Shown in pieces: positions 6,071 through 15,948 of a stretch of DNA of 18,566 nucleotides. The notes under the pieces were generated by a model that made no database searches, had not been told where the DNA came from, and was given only the letters and a program-made list of their open reading frames with translations. The stretch is taken from contig JAFNWZ010000130.1 of assembly GCA_017379255.1 (NCBI GenBank), positions 1 to 18,566 of the forward strand, written 5' to 3'. Each line of letters opens with the position of its first letter. Within the stretch, counting starts at the first letter, position 1. The position numbers were made by a program, and so were the translations under genes. The DNA is from Akkermansia sp. GTDB taxonomy: Bacteria; Verrucomicrobiota; Verrucomicrobiia; Verrucomicrobiales; Akkermansiaceae.

Positions 6071-6844
6071 ATGACCACGAGTGAAAAAATTGCCGGCATT
6101 CAGGCAAAGATGGGCAAAACAGCTATCGCCCAGCTCACCGCCTACGATTACCCCACCGCCCGCATGCTGGATGAAGCCGGCATTGATATGATTCTGGTGG
6201 GCGATTCCCTGGGCATGACCATGCTGGGATACCCGGACACCACCCATGTAACCCTGGCGCACATGCTGCACCACGGCGAGTGCGTGGCGCGCGCGGCTAA
6301 GAATGCGCTGGTGGTTCTGGACATGCCCATCCATACCTTCGACACCCCCGAACAGGCCGTCGAAAATGCCCGTAAGCTCATGGAAACCGGCGTAGATGCC
6401 GTGAAACTGGAAGGCGGCGCAGCCAAGGAAGCAGAAATCCGCGCCATTGTGCAGGCTGGCATTCCGGTGCAGGCGCACATCGGCCTGCTGCCCCAGAAAG
6501 TCAAGGAAGAGGGCGGTTACAAGATGAAAGGAAAGACTGATGAGGAAGCTGCCCTGCTCATGGCTGATTTGGAGGCCGTAGTGCGCGCCGGGGCCTTCAG
6601 CGTTGTCATCGAATGCACGCGCCACAGCGTGGCAGCGCAGCTCACCGCCGCCAGCCCCATTCCCACCATCGGCATCGGTTCCGGCCACGGCACCTGCCAT
6701 GGCGAAGTAAGCGTGTTCCATGACCTGGTGGGCGGATTTCCCTGGTTCATTCCCAGCTTTGTGCAGCCCAAGGCCAACATTGCAGCCGATATCATCCGCG
6801 GCGTGACCGAGTGGAAAAACGAGCTCAAAGCGCCGCAGGGCTGA
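6071..6844 (+). CDS. panB: 3-Methyl-2-oxobutanoate hydroxymethyltransferase
   Basis: PanB moves a one-carbon unit from methylenetetrahydrofolate to ketoisovalerate, giving ketopantoate for pantothenate and coenzyme A. The 257 residues from ATG 6071 match the family length (~264). The metal and substrate ligands are all present: Asp45 in LVGDSLGM, Asp84 in VLDMP, Lys112 and Glu114 in VKLEGG, and the catalytic Glu181 in VIECT. AHIGLLPQ (135-142) and HDLVGG are also typical. It is last in the dapA operon and uses a folate cofactor, a sensible partner for folK directly upstream. No panC or panD is in view. Its 3' end faces dapL across 77 bases with a hairpin. Confidence 0.96.
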   Translation: MTTSEKIAGIQAKMGKTAIAQLTAYDYPTARMLDEAGIDMILVGDSLGMTMLGYPDTTHVTLAHMLHHGECVARAAKNALVVLDMPIHTFDTPEQAVENARKLMETGVDAVKLEGGAAKEAEIRAIVQAGIPVQAHIGLLPQKVKEEGGYKMKGKTDEEAALLMADLEAVVRAGAFSVVIECTRHSVAAQLTAASPIPTIGIGSGHGTCHGEVSVFHDLVGGFPWFIPSFVQPKANIAADIIRGVTEWKNELKAPQG

Positions 6845-6858
6845 ATTTGCAAGCGCCC

Positions 6859-6894
6859 CTCGACAAATGGGACTTTGTCGAGCTTTCAGAAGCT
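6859..6894. terminator. Hairpins between the convergent panB and dapL genes
   Basis: CTCGACAAA (6859-6867) pairs perfectly with TTTGTCGAG (6874-6882) around a six-base loop. A second small stem, AGCTT (6881-6885) with AAGCT (6890-6894), overlaps it. The T-tract is short (CTTTC), so this is a weak intrinsic terminator for panB; on the minus strand there is no T-tract. dapL transcripts could therefore run antisense into panB. Confidence 0.5.
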
Positions 6895-6921
6895 CGCGAA
6901 CGGCCTGTTGACGAGAGTCCT

Positions 6922-8157
6922 TCACAAGAGCCGTTTGATGCGGCGGCAGACGTCCTCTACGTTGGAACGGCTGTTGAATGCGGAAATACGGAAGAAGCCT
7001 TCTCCATGCGCCCCGAAGCCGGCGCCCGGAGTTACGACCACTAGCGCTTCGCGGAGCATTTTATCGAAGAAATCCCAGCTATTCCAGCCCTCCGGGGTCT
7101 GTACCCAGATGTAGGGGGCATTGACGCCACCCCACACCCGCAGCCCGGCAGCCATGCAGGTGGAGCGAAGAAGCGCGGCATTGCCGAGGTAATAATCAAT
7201 GAGTGCTCTGGTCTGCTCCTGGCCTTCGGCGGTAAAGAGAGCGGCTGCCCCGCATTGGACGATGTAGCTGGCGCCGTTGAACTTGGTGCCGGTGCGGCGC
7301 TTCCAGAGCGCGGAGACGGAGACATGGTTCCCCGCGGCATCGCGGCCCATGAGCTCCTTTGGTATCACAACATACCCGCAGCGCACGCCGGTGAACCCGC
7401 CCTGCTTGGAGAACGAGCGGAACTCGATGGCGCACTGCCGGGCTCCGGGGATAGCGTAGATGGAGGAGGGTATGCCTTCATCGGTGATAAAGGCCTCGTA
7501 GGCGCCGTCATATAACAGGATGCTATCGTTTGCCAGCGCATAGTCCACCCACTCCTTCAGTTGCTCATATGTGGCGACTGCCCCTGTGGGATTATTCGGA
7601 AAGCAAAGATAGATAAGGTCGGTATGCTGTGCGGGGATACGGGGCACAAAATCATTCTCCGGGGTGCACGGCAGATACACCAGCCCCTCGTAGGATCCGT
7701 CCGGACGGACGCAGCCGGTGTTGCCTGTCATCACGTTGGTGTCCACATACACCGGGTAGACCGGGTCCGGGATGGCGATGGTGTTATTGTGTGCAAAGAT
7801 ATCCAGTATGTTGCCGGTATCACACTTTGCCCCGTCAGATACAAAGATTTCATCGGCTTCCACTTCAATACCGCGTTGTTTGTAGGAGACTTTCGCAATG
7901 GCTTCGCGCAGCCATGCGTACCCCTGTTCCGGCCCGTATCCGTGGAACGTTTCGCGCTTGCTCTGGTCATTCACGGCTTTGTGCATGGCATCAATGGTGG
8001 CTTGGGGGAGCGGCTCTGTCACATCGCCAATGCCGCAGCGGATGATGTGGGGTGCTTTCTCCGGATTGGCTGCGGCAAATGCTGCTACGCGGCGCCCGAT
8101 TTCCGGGAACAGGTACCCGCTTTGAAGTTTGAGAAAATGTTGGTTTATGTTGGCCAT
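6922..8157 (-). CDS. dapL: LL-Diaminopimelate aminotransferase
   Basis: DapL converts tetrahydrodipicolinate directly to LL-diaminopimelate using glutamate and pyridoxal phosphate, replacing DapD, DapC and DapE. The family is known from plants, Chlamydiae, Verrucomicrobia and some others. From ATG at 8157 the product has 411 residues, the standard length, and begins [20 protein letters not shown] as DapL does. The frame stays open upstream to 8262, but those 35 residues lie in the gap and dapF and look unlike the family. Motifs are [10 protein letters not shown] (42-51), FPNNPTG (186-192) and [15 protein letters not shown], with the PLP lysine at Lys251. It follows dapF by 43 bases and is the last gene of the minus-strand run. 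Glutamate as amino donor links it to the nitrogen genes upstream. Confidence 0.95.
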   Translation of the reverse strand: MANINQHFLKLQSGYLFPEIGRRVAAFAAANPEKAPHIIRCGIGDVTEPLPQATIDAMHKAVNDQSKRETFHGYGPEQGYAWLREAIAKVSYKQRGIEVEADEIFVSDGAKCDTGNILDIFAHNNTIAIPDPVYPVYVDTNVMTGNTGCVRPDGSYEGLVYLPCTPENDFVPRIPAQHTDLIYLCFPNNPTGAVATYEQLKEWVDYALANDSILLYDGAYEAFITDEGIPSSIYAIPGARQCAIEFRSFSKQGGFTGVRCGYVVIPKELMGRDAAGNHVSVSALWKRRTGTKFNGASYIVQCGAAALFTAEGQEQTRALIDYYLGNAALLRSTCMAAGLRVWGGVNAPYIWVQTPEGWNSWDFFDKMLREALVVVTPGAGFGAHGEGFFRISAFNSRSNVEDVCRRIKRLL

Positions 8158-8200
8158 GATATAAATGTTGGGTTGATGATGAAAAAACGGATTGCAGTTA

Positions 8201-9028
8201 TCACGAAGGAACGGAGATTTCTCCACGGAAGACAATGGTTGCCGGCCCCGTGAGGGTAACATCGGAGAATTCCGTGCTCCCGATGCGGGTAAACGCTACC
8301 GAGAGGGTATCCCCCCCGGCCGCGTCCACCTTGATGGGGCTTGCGGCTCTGGTAAGGGCGGCGTGCAGCAGGGCTGTAGCCGTGATTCCTGTGCCGCAGG
8401 CCAGAGTTTCTCCCTCAACTCCGCGTTCATAGGTGCGCAGCCTGAGGTGCCGGTCAGACAGCACCGTTGCAAAGTCCGCATTGGTGCCGGCCGGTGCAAA
8501 GGTGCGGTGATAGCGCAGGTAGGCACCCAGCGTGATCAAATCGATGTTTTCCACATCGGGCAGGAATACAACGGCATGCGGCACCCCGGTGTTCAGAAAA
8601 TGAACCGGCGCGGGAATAATGTTATCCGCCGGCAGGATGTTGAGCTTCAGACTATTCGGCTCTGTCAGGCGGATGGTGACATCCTCATCAGGGTTCACTT
8701 GCCCCCGGACTATGCCTGCCATGGTTTCGAAGCAAAGAGTCGTTGTTTTTCCTCCTGATAAATGGCATGCGAATGCCGTGAAACAGCGGGCTCCGTTGCC
8801 GCACATTTCGGCTTCCCCGCCATCTGCATTATAATACCGCATGCGCACATCTGCCTTAATTTGAGGCGGCTCGATGGCGATGAGCCCATCTGCCCCGATG
8901 CCGAAACGTCGGTTGCACAGCCGGGCAATGTTTTCCCTTGTCAGGATGTGACTGAGGGCGAGGTCGCGGTTATCGACCATGACGAAGTCATTTCCGGCTC
9001 CGGTCATTTTGTAGAACGGAATAATCAT
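8201..9028 (-). CDS. dapF: Diaminopimelate epimerase
   Basis: DapF interconverts LL- and meso-diaminopimelate by a two-cysteine acid/base mechanism, giving the peptidoglycan and lysine precursor. The 275-residue product has both catalytic cysteines: Cys76 in EMCGNGARC and Cys211 in ACGTGITA. Also present are MTGAGNDF (8-15), FGIGADGL (42-49) and the substrate-binding NTGVPHAV (146-153). Its ATG overlaps the carB stop by four bases (9025-9028, ATGA), the mark of translational coupling. DapL follows downstream, so the enzyme making LL-diaminopimelate and the one using it are adjacent. A spot count of one sequence line (8641-8700) gives 31 of 60 G+C, lower than in the dapA operon. Confidence 0.96.
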   Translation of the reverse strand: MIIPFYKMTGAGNDFVMVDNRDLALSHILTRENIARLCNRRFGIGADGLIAIEPPQIKADVRMRYYNADGGEAEMCGNGARCFTAFACHLSGGKTTTLCFETMAGIVRGQVNPDEDVTIRLTEPNSLKLNILPADNIIPAPVHFLNTGVPHAVVFLPDVENIDLITLGAYLRYHRTFAPAGTNADFATVLSDRHLRLRTYERGVEGETLACGTGITATALLHAALTRAASPIKVDAAGGDTLSVAFTRIGSTEFSDVTLTGPATIVFRGEISVPS

Positions 9029-12000
9029 TGTTGGCTTGTGGTTGGTGTTTCATTCTGCTTGCTGCCCGTGGGGATGAGGTGTCTGTGGTATTCCTGAAGG
9101 CTGTATACCTCATACCGTCCAAACGCCATTTTTTCCTCTAATCCGCCGATAGCAGCCACGGCGCCGGAGACCGTTGTCGTGATGGGGATTCCGGCGGCCA
9201 CCGCCTGCGAGCGCATCTGGGTTTCATCCAGCATGGGGGTGGCTCCTGATTCGGAGGTGTTGATGATCCAGTTGATTTCTCTATCCCGAATCAAATCCAG
9301 TACGTTGGGCCGCCCCCGGGATATACGATAGACCGCTCTGGTCTTGATACCGGCATTGTACAGCATGGTTGAGGTGCCGATGGTTGCGTAAATCGTAAAA
9401 CCATAGCGTTGGAGCGTGGCGGCGAGCGGTACAAACAATTCCTTGTCGCTATCCCTGACGGACATGAAGACGCTGCCGGAGTCCGGTAATTCAGTTCCGG
9501 CGGCCATCTGGCTTTTGAGATAAGCCAGCCCCCAATCCCTGTCGATGCTCATGACTTCACCGGTCGACTTCATTTCCGGGCTCAGCGTCACATCTGCCCC
9601 GGGGAATTTGATGAAGGGAAATACGGCCTCTTTGACGGCATAATAGGGGAGTTTTACCTCATCTGTGAACCCCTGTTGTGCTAATTTGACGCCGACCATG
9701 CACATGGCTGCCAGCCCGGCCAGAGACTTGCCTATCGCCTTGCTCACAAAGGGAACAGTGCGCGAGGCCCTGGGGTTCACTTCAATCATGTAGAGCTCTC
9801 CGTCTTTGACGGCCAGCTGCATATTCATCAATCCGCAAATATGCAGAGCCTTCGAGAAAGCATGAGCAAAGGAGCGTACCTTGTCCTGCAGTTCCGGCGA
9901 GAGGGTGACAGGTGGCAGCACAGAGGCTGAATCCCCCGAGTGAATACCGGCCGGTTCCACATGTTCCAGAATCCCGCCGATGACGGTGACTTCTCCATCC
10001 GATACGCAATCAACGTCCAGCTCTACGGCGTTTTCCAGAAAGCGGTCTATCAGAATGGGGGTGCCCTCTGACACGATGGCCGCTTGCTCCACAAAGTAAC
10101 GGAGCTCCGATTCCTTGTAGACAATCACCATGCCGCGACCGCCCAGTACATACGATGGACGAACGAGCACCGGGTAACCGATGCCCCGAGCCACGCTCAA
10201 CGCCTCATCTACTGTGCAGGCAATGCCGTTGTCGGGCTGTCGGATACCGATTTCTTTTGCCAGATTACGGAAATAGTCTCTATCTTCTGCTAGGGCGATG
10301 TGTTCCGGTGAGGTGCCTATGATGTTTACCCCGGCATCTTTGAGTTGTTGCGCGAGGTTTAATGGAGTCTGTCCGCCGAATTGAACGATTGCACCGCAGC
10401 ATTGTTCGCGCTTGTAAATGGGCAGCAAATCTTCGAGGGTCAATGGTTCAAAATAAAGCTTGTCAGAAGTGTCGTAGTCTGTTGAAACGGTTTCGGGGTT
10501 GGAATTCACCATGACTACTTCATAGCCGGCCTGCCGCAGAGCCGCAGCCGCCTGGCAGCAGCAGTAATCAAACTCAATGCCTTGCCCGATGCGGTTGGGA
10601 CCGCCACCGATTATCATGATGCTTTTCTTCCCGGGGGATACGCGTGGCGCTTCCCCCTGCGTGTTGTATGTGCTGTAGTAATAGGGGGTGAGAGCCTCAA
10701 ACTCTCCGGCACAGGTGTCCACGGCTGCATATCCCGGCTGCAGGTTGATGCGCTTGCGGGCTGATTGCACATCCAGCTCGCTGCAATTCAGCAGGTGAGC
10801 AATCTGCCTGTCACTGTATCCGAGCTCCTTGGCCTGGCGGAAAAGCGGAATATCTGCCTCTAATCCGGACAATGTGCCTGCCGATACCAATTCATCCTCA
10901 AAAGCGGCAAGCTCTGCAAGATGCCGCAGGAAATAAGAATCAATCCCGGTAAGTTCCTGAACGCGTTGCACAGACCAGCCCCGGCGGAATGCCGCCCGAA
11001 TGTAGAAAAGCCGCCCATCATTCGGTCGGGTTAATTCGGCCTGCAACTGAACGTCCGAAGCCTGTTCAAAGGGGGTGTCCTTACCATCTGCGCCGAATCC
11101 GAAACGGCCTGTTTCCAATGAGCGTAAGGCTTTTTGCAGACTCTGCTTCAGGTTACGCCCTATGGCCATTGCCTCTCCCACGGATTTCATCTGAGTGCCG
11201 AGAGAGCTGTCTGCGTTGGGGAACTTCTCGAAAGTGAATCTCGGGATTTTGGTGACAACGTAATCAAGCGCCGGTTCAAAGCAGGAAGGGGTGTGGCCTG
11301 TTATATCATTTTTCAGTTCCGGTAAGTTATAACCAACTGCTAGCAAGGCGGCAATTTTGGCAATGGGGAATCCCGTGGCCTTGCTGGCAAGCGCACTCGA
11401 GCGGCTTACTCGCGGATTCATTTCAATAATGATTCGCCGCCCGGTCTCCGGATGCACAGCCCATTGCACGTTAGAACCACCGGTCTGTACGCCAATGGCT
11501 TTTAACACGCGCAGCGAATCATCGCGCATGGCCTGATACTCTGCATCGGAAAGAGTCTGAATGGGAGCAATGGTAATCGAGTCGCCCGTGTGGACCCCCA
11601 TCGGATCCAGATTTTCGATTGAGCAGACAATCACACTATTTCCCGCGCTATCCGTCATGACTTCCATCTCAAACTCCTTCCAGCCCAACAGAGATTCTTC
11701 GATGAGTACCTCGCTGTTCAGGCTGGCTGCCAATCCCCGGCGCACAATGTCCGAAAACTCCTCCGGCGTGTGAGCAATGCCGCCGCCAGTGCCGCCCAGG
11801 GTGAAGCCGGGGCGTATGATGAGCGGCCATCTCCCGATGGTGCCGGCTACGGCTTCGGCTTCCGGCAGAGTATGGGCCGTTCCGGAGCGGGGCATGTCCA
11901 GCCCGAGCCCGCTCATCGTTTCCTTGAAAAGCTGCCTGTCTTCCGCTCGGCGTATTGCCGCAGCCGAAGCACCAATGAGCTCCACGTTGTAGCGTTTCAA

Positions 12001-12321
12001 TATGCCGCTTTCTTCCAGCTCCATGGCCAGATTGAGCGCCGTCTGCCCGCCAAGTGTCGGCAAAAGAGCATCCGGCCTCTCTCTCCGTATGATTTCATGT
12101 ACAATACCGGCGGTCAACGGCTCGATGTATGTTCTGTCTGCCATGTCCGGGTCAGTCATGATGGTAGCCGGATTGGAATTAATCAGCACAACCTCATAGC
12201 CTTCCTGCCTCAGCGCCTTACATGCCTGAGTGCCGGAGTAATCGAACTCACACCCCTGGCCGATGATGATGGGGCCGGAACCTATGAGTAGAATCTTGTG
12301 AATATCAGTTCGTCTGGGCAT
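9025..12321 (-). CDS. carB: Carbamoyl-phosphate synthase, large (ammonia) subunit
   Basis: CarB makes carbamoyl phosphate from bicarbonate, two ATP and ammonia delivered through a tunnel from CarA, feeding pyrimidine and arginine synthesis. The 1098 residues have the full duplicated layout. Half one opens with [18 protein letters not shown] and carries an ATP-grasp domain with [10 protein letters not shown] and [19 protein letters not shown] helical linker follows. Half two opens with [15 protein letters not shown] and has YVLGGRGM and [18 protein letters not shown]-terminal MGS-like allosteric domain follows (roughly the last 150 residues, with GRPNVLDLI and INTSESG), then a polar tail. The family is normally ~1070 residues. 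It is separated from carA by nadE, which is unusual. It follows nadE by 12 bases and overlaps dapF by 4. G+C is low in places (10441-10500 has 25 of 60). Confidence 0.97.
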   Translation of the reverse strand: MPRRTDIHKILLIGSGPIIIGQGCEFDYSGTQACKALRQEGYEVVLINSNPATIMTDPDMADRTYIEPLTAGIVHEIIRRERPDALLPTLGGQTALNLAMELEESGILKRYNVELIGASAAAIRRAEDRQLFKETMSGLGLDMPRSGTAHTLPEAEAVAGTIGRWPLIIRPGFTLGGTGGGIAHTPEEFSDIVRRGLAASLNSEVLIEESLLGWKEFEMEVMTDSAGNSVIVCSIENLDPMGVHTGDSITIAPIQTLSDAEYQAMRDDSLRVLKAIGVQTGGSNVQWAVHPETGRRIIIEMNPRVSRSSALASKATGFPIAKIAALLAVGYNLPELKNDITGHTPSCFEPALDYVVTKIPRFTFEKFPNADSSLGTQMKSVGEAMAIGRNLKQSLQKALRSLETGRFGFGADGKDTPFEQASDVQLQAELTRPNDGRLFYIRAAFRRGWSVQRVQELTGIDSYFLRHLAELAAFEDELVSAGTLSGLEADIPLFRQAKELGYSDRQIAHLLNCSELDVQSARKRINLQPGYAAVDTCAGEFEALTPYYYSTYNTQGEAPRVSPGKKSIMIIGGGPNRIGQGIEFDYCCCQAAAALRQAGYEVVMVNSNPETVSTDYDTSDKLYFEPLTLEDLLPIYKREQCCGAIVQFGGQTPLNLAQQLKDAGVNIIGTSPEHIALAEDRDYFRNLAKEIGIRQPDNGIACTVDEALSVARGIGYPVLVRPSYVLGGRGMVIVYKESELRYFVEQAAIVSEGTPILIDRFLENAVELDVDCVSDGEVTVIGGILEHVEPAGIHSGDSASVLPPVTLSPELQDKVRSFAHAFSKALHICGLMNMQLAVKDGELYMIEVNPRASRTVPFVSKAIGKSLAGLAAMCMVGVKLAQQGFTDEVKLPYYAVKEAVFPFIKFPGADVTLSPEMKSTGEVMSIDRDWGLAYLKSQMAAGTELPDSGSVFMSVRDSDKELFVPLAATLQRYGFTIYATIGTSTMLYNAGIKTRAVYRISRGRPNVLDLIRDREINWIINTSESGATPMLDETQMRSQAVAAGIPITTTVSGAVAAIGGLEEKMAFGRYEVYSLQEYHRHLIPTGSKQNETPTTSQQ

Positions 12322-12333
12322 AAGAATGAATAG

Positions 12334-13113
12334 TTAATATTGCGAGGAAATGACAAAATTGGGGAAGGGGAAGTAGGGATGCGGCATCTGCACGATGTCC
12401 TGTTTGAAGCGATTTAGGCGGTAAAGGTTCTGCACTTTTCTTCTGAACTCCGCACTGCCTGCGTTGAGTCGAATAAGTCGGTCGAGTTCGGCATAAGTAA
12501 ACCCGAGCCGCTCTTCATCCGTGCTTTGCTGTAAGCCGTCAGTCGGTGTTTTGTGAACAATGTGAGCAGGCAGGCCAAGCCAATCTCCCAGAGCCTTGAC
12601 CTCGGTGACCGTCAGGCCTTGGATGGGAGCGTAACAACCGGCATTGTCGCCGAATTGGGTAGCGTAGCCCACGATATCTTCTGATAAATTGGAGGTGTTG
12701 ATGACAAAGGCTGCGGGCTCGCACTGGGCTATGGCAAAGAGGGTTGCCATACGCAACCTTGCCGGCAGATTGATGCAGCAGACCTCACTTATGTTACACC
12801 GGGGTGTAAGTTCGCTCAGTAGGGCTTCGAAGCATGGGTTGATATTGACTTCCATACTGCGAATGCCCAGCCGTTCCACAACTTCCCGAGCATCGCGGAT
12901 GTCACTTTGCATGCCATTGGGCAGCAGAACTCCCAGCACGTGTTCTGCACCGAAAATCCGCGCCAGCAGTGCTGCCACAACGGCGGAATCTTTGCCGCCG
13001 CTTATACCGACAACAAACTGCTTAGCCTCAACTTCTGCCGACCAGTGTCGCAGATGAGCTTCAATATGCAGAAATGCGGCCTGTGCATTAAAATGATATG
13101 TAGACGTGTTCAT
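12334..13113 (-). CDS. nadE: NAD+ synthetase, ammonia-dependent form
   Basis: NadE amidates nicotinic acid adenine dinucleotide to NAD+ with ATP. The 259-residue protein has the ATP-pyrophosphatase loop SGGKDS at 38-43 and NTSNLSEDIVGYATQFGDNAG in the substrate and ATP region. LTVTEVKALGDWLGLP and PTDGLQQSTDEERLGFTY follow. The N-terminal nitrilase-type glutaminase domain of longer NadE proteins is absent, so it should use free ammonia or ammonia from a separate glutaminase. It lies between carA and carB: its ATG overlaps the carA stop by four bases (13110-13113) and carB starts 12 bases after its end. G+C is low (12421-12480 has 29 of 60). The family call is secure; any link to CarA-derived ammonia is speculation from position. 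Confidence 0.93.
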   Translation of the reverse strand: MNTSTYHFNAQAAFLHIEAHLRHWSAEVEAKQFVVGISGGKDSAVVAALLARIFGAEHVLGVLLPNGMQSDIRDAREVVERLGIRSMEVNINPCFEALLSELTPRCNISEVCCINLPARLRMATLFAIAQCEPAAFVINTSNLSEDIVGYATQFGDNAGCYAPIQGLTVTEVKALGDWLGLPAHIVHKTPTDGLQQSTDEERLGFTYAELDRLIRLNAGSAEFRRKVQNLYRLNRFKQDIVQMPHPYFPFPNFVISSQY

Positions 13114-14228
13114 GAGTTTTCAATCAACGTTCGAAAGGTGCGGAAGAGGGTGCCTGCATCGTGCGGTCCGGGGGCGGCCTCCGGGTGGAACTGCACGCTG
13201 AAAGCCGGTTCCGTTCGGTGGCGTATGCCCTCGATGCTGTTATCATTGAGGTTAATATGTGTGAGTTCCAGACAGGATGGTAAATCCCGCAAGGCAAAAT
13301 TATGATTCTGGCTGGTGATGTCCACCTGACCGCTCTGTATATTCAGCACCGGATGATTGCAGCCGTGGTGACCGAAGGTAAGTCGGTGGCATGTTGCACC
13401 GCATGCAAGCCCCAGCAGTTGATGCCCCAGACAGATTCCCATTATGGGGACTCGCCCCAGCAATTCGCGGACTGTCTGCTGCGCGTAGCCCAAGGCAGAG
13501 GGATCTGCCGGGCCGTTGGAGAGGAAAACACCATCCGGCCGCATGCGCAAAACCTCTGCTGCGGAAGTATGTGCCGGGACTACCAGCACCTGCATATCAT
13601 GCCGTTGCAGGCTCCTCAGGATATTGTATTTGATGCCGAAATCGTACGCCACAATTCTGTATTTGCCCTGCGGATTTATCTCGTATGCTGCCGGAGTGGT
13701 CACGCGCGAAGCATAATCCTGCCCATCCAGTCCTTCCCAGGCCGCAGCATGCTCAATCGCGGTGGCTTCATCCATAGGAATTTCGCTGACATGAAGATAG
13801 GCCCGCTGGGTGCCGTGCGAGCGCAGGTGCAGGGTAAGAGCGCGTGTATCCACCCCGGCAATGGCGGGTATACCATGGCGGAGCAGATAGGTTCCCAGCG
13901 CTTCTTCTGACCTGAAGTTGGCAGGCGGATTCAGTTCCTGCACGACGAGCCCGTTCAGAAAACAGCCCCGGGACTCGGCATCCTGCGCCGCGCAGCCGTA
14001 ATTTCCGATTTCCGGTGAAGTGAGGGTCACAATCTGCCCGGCGTAGGATGGGTCGGTTACGATTTCCTGATATCCGGTCATGCCGGTGTTAAAGACCACT
14101 TCTCCCGGTTTATCCACCGGGGCACCCACTGAGTAACCTCTGAACACCGTGCCATCTGCCAGAGCCAGGAAGGCACGCCGTTCCCTCTTTTCTTTCCATC
14201 TGTATTCCATATCAATAGGTTCGTTCAT
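13110..14228 (-). CDS. carA: Carbamoyl-phosphate synthase, small (glutaminase) subunit
   Basis: CarA hydrolyses glutamine and passes ammonia to CarB. The 372-residue product has the N-terminal CarA domain (GEVVFNTGMTGYQEI at 42-56, TLTSPEIGNYG at 68-78) and a class I glutamine amidotransferase domain. The nucleophile is Cys266 in MGICLGHQ, and the other triad members are His348 and Glu350 in QFHPEAAPGP. FGHHGCNHPV carries Cys where Ala is common. ATG 14228 lies 17 bases inside the end of purF; an alternative ATG at 14210 would avoid the overlap and give MEYRWKEK. I kept 14228 because a weak purine-rich stretch precedes it. The end couples to nadE by an ATGA overlap. Confidence 0.95.
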   Translation of the reverse strand: MNEPIDMEYRWKEKRERRAFLALADGTVFRGYSVGAPVDKPGEVVFNTGMTGYQEIVTDPSYAGQIVTLTSPEIGNYGCAAQDAESRGCFLNGLVVQELNPPANFRSEEALGTYLLRHGIPAIAGVDTRALTLHLRSHGTQRAYLHVSEIPMDEATAIEHAAAWEGLDGQDYASRVTTPAAYEINPQGKYRIVAYDFGIKYNILRSLQRHDMQVLVVPAHTSAAEVLRMRPDGVFLSNGPADPSALGYAQQTVRELLGRVPIMGICLGHQLLGLACGATCHRLTFGHHGCNHPVLNIQSGQVDITSQNHNFALRDLPSCLELTHINLNDNSIEGIRHRTEPAFSVQFHPEAAPGPHDAGTLFRTFRTLIENS

Positions 14229-15930
14229 TCTTATTCTCTACAAAGTTCACCAGAGCCCGATTGGCTACCCGGTACCCGCCCGGTGTGGGATATCGCCCCG
14301 TAAAGTACCAGTCACCGCTGTGGTGCGGGCAGCATTCCCGCAGCGCGTCGCAGCTCTGAAACACCACCTGCACCTCGGCCCGCATTTCTTCCGGAGTGAG
14401 GAGCCGGGCAATCTCTGCAATCAATTCCTCATCCGGAATGGCGGCATAAACCATAGCCAGGCAATTGATACAGCTCTGCTTTTGCTGCAATTGCCCACGG
14501 GCGCAGTCGTAGGCACGCATGAGCGTCTGCGTATCATTTTTCTTCCGCAGAAGGGATACCGCTGCCCGGAACGCAATCAATTCACCGGCGGTGGACATGT
14601 CGATACCATAGCAATCCGGGTACTTGATGGGGGGCGCCATACTGGCAACGATGATTTTAACCGGGTCCAGGCGGTCAAGCATGGGGAGGATGGCGTCCCG
14701 CATGGTGTTGCCGCGCACGATGGAATCATCCAATACCACCAGCGTGTCTTCTCCCGGTTGCACCAGGCCGTAGGTCAGGTCATACACATGCCGGTACAAA
14801 TCGCGGCGACTGGCGGCATCTGCAATGAAGGTGCGCAACTTGGCATCCTTGACGGCAATCTGTCCGGAGCGCATACAGGTGCCACGCTCGGCAGCCAGGC
14901 GCATGAGTTCCTCCTGCAGCCCGAAAAAGCCGACTCTGGCAGAGTTGGGGATATAGCTGAAGAAGGTATGAGCCAGATCATCCCTGACAGCCTGCAACAG
15001 TTGCGGCATGAGGTGGCGCCCCAGATTGCGGCGCTCCCGGTGAATGTCCGCATCATTCGGGCGCGAGAAATAGATGCGCTCAAAGACACAGCCGCGGGGC
15101 TCGGCTTCGGGCAGACAGTCGGTGACTTCCAGCTGCCCATCCGCAGTCATCACAACGGCTTTCCCGGCGGGCAGTTCCATCACCTCCCCGGTCGTGCAGT
15201 TGAAGGCCGCCTGTATTGCCGGGCGCTCACTGGCGACCACAAACACCTCATCATCGAAATAATAATACCCGGGGCGGATACCGTGCGCATCGCGAATGGC
15301 AAAGACGGTTCCAGAACCGGTCATGCCGCAGAGCGTGAATGCTCCATCCAAGGGCTGCAGAGCAGCCCGCAGCACCCCGGAAAGGTTGACCATTCCGGGG
15401 GTGCGGGACTCCTCGCGGTCCAAGTAGTGCGCTATGGTCTGCAACAACAGATACCCATCTGCATGACTCGCCGGGTGATGCCCGGTGGCCAGGAAGCGCT
15501 CATACATTTCTGTATTAGTCGTCAGATTGAAATTCCCGGCCAGCAGGAGCATGCGGCCCAGCTGCGTCGATTCATGCACAAAGGGATAACAGCAACTCAC
15601 ATCGTTACGCCCGAAGGTCGCATAGCGCAGGTGCCCCAGAAGCAGCTCACTGTGGAATCGAGCCCCGTCGCCAACCTGCCGCAGAGCATCCGCCAGCGGA
15701 TTATCGGCGGCCGAGCGCACCAGCTGATACGCTGGGAGGCCCGCTTCGGGGTGGAGATGCAGCGCCGCTATCCCCGCACCGTCCTGACCGCGATTGTGCT
15801 GCTTTTCGAGCAGAAGGATGAGGCGGCTGAGACCGTAATTCTCTATACCATATTTCCTTTTGTAGTAAGAGCGGTCTTTTCTCAGGCGCACCATGGCCAC
15901 GGCACATTCATGTTTTAAGGCGTCAGACAT
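14212..15930 (-). CDS. purF: Amidophosphoribosyltransferase (glutamine PRPP amidotransferase)
   Basis: PurF uses glutamine and PRPP to make phosphoribosylamine, the first committed purine step. The 572 residues have an N-terminal nucleophile glutaminase domain and a phosphoribosyltransferase domain with the PRPP loop VVLDDSIVRGNT at 398-409. The nucleophile should be Cys9 in LKHECAVAMVRL, implying removal of eight residues to expose it. The next residue is Ala instead of the usual Gly. QHNRGQDGAGIAA (44-56), HLRYATFG (100-107) and GNFNLTTN (132-139) support the domain. The LKHEC N-terminus and spacing match the PurF subgroup known from Bacteroidota and relatives rather than the E. coli type. 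It starts 18 bases after glnN and overlaps carA by 17 bases, so it shares the glutamine synthetase transcript. Confidence 0.93.
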   Translation of the reverse strand: MSDALKHECAVAMVRLRKDRSYYKRKYGIENYGLSRLILLLEKQHNRGQDGAGIAALHLHPEAGLPAYQLVRSAADNPLADALRQVGDGARFHSELLLGHLRYATFGRNDVSCCYPFVHESTQLGRMLLLAGNFNLTTNTEMYERFLATGHHPASHADGYLLLQTIAHYLDREESRTPGMVNLSGVLRAALQPLDGAFTLCGMTGSGTVFAIRDAHGIRPGYYYFDDEVFVVASERPAIQAAFNCTTGEVMELPAGKAVVMTADGQLEVTDCLPEAEPRGCVFERIYFSRPNDADIHRERRNLGRHLMPQLLQAVRDDLAHTFFSYIPNSARVGFFGLQEELMRLAAERGTCMRSGQIAVKDAKLRTFIADAASRRDLYRHVYDLTYGLVQPGEDTLVVLDDSIVRGNTMRDAILPMLDRLDPVKIIVASMAPPIKYPDCYGIDMSTAGELIAFRAAVSLLRKKNDTQTLMRAYDCARGQLQQKQSCINCLAMVYAAIPDEELIAEIARLLTPEEMRAEVQVVFQSCDALRECCPHHSGDWYFTGRYPTPGGYRVANRALVNFVENKNERTY

Positions 15931-15948
15931 AAGTCGATAAAGCGCTAA

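Noticed and set aside
8158..8262. 35-residue N-terminal extension of DapL
   Set aside because: It overlaps dapF and is unlike the family, which starts MANIN-like at 8157.
14149..15918. Long plus-strand frame of 589 codons opposite purF
   Set aside because: Antisense shadow of a clear PurF; no recognisable domain and no start signal.
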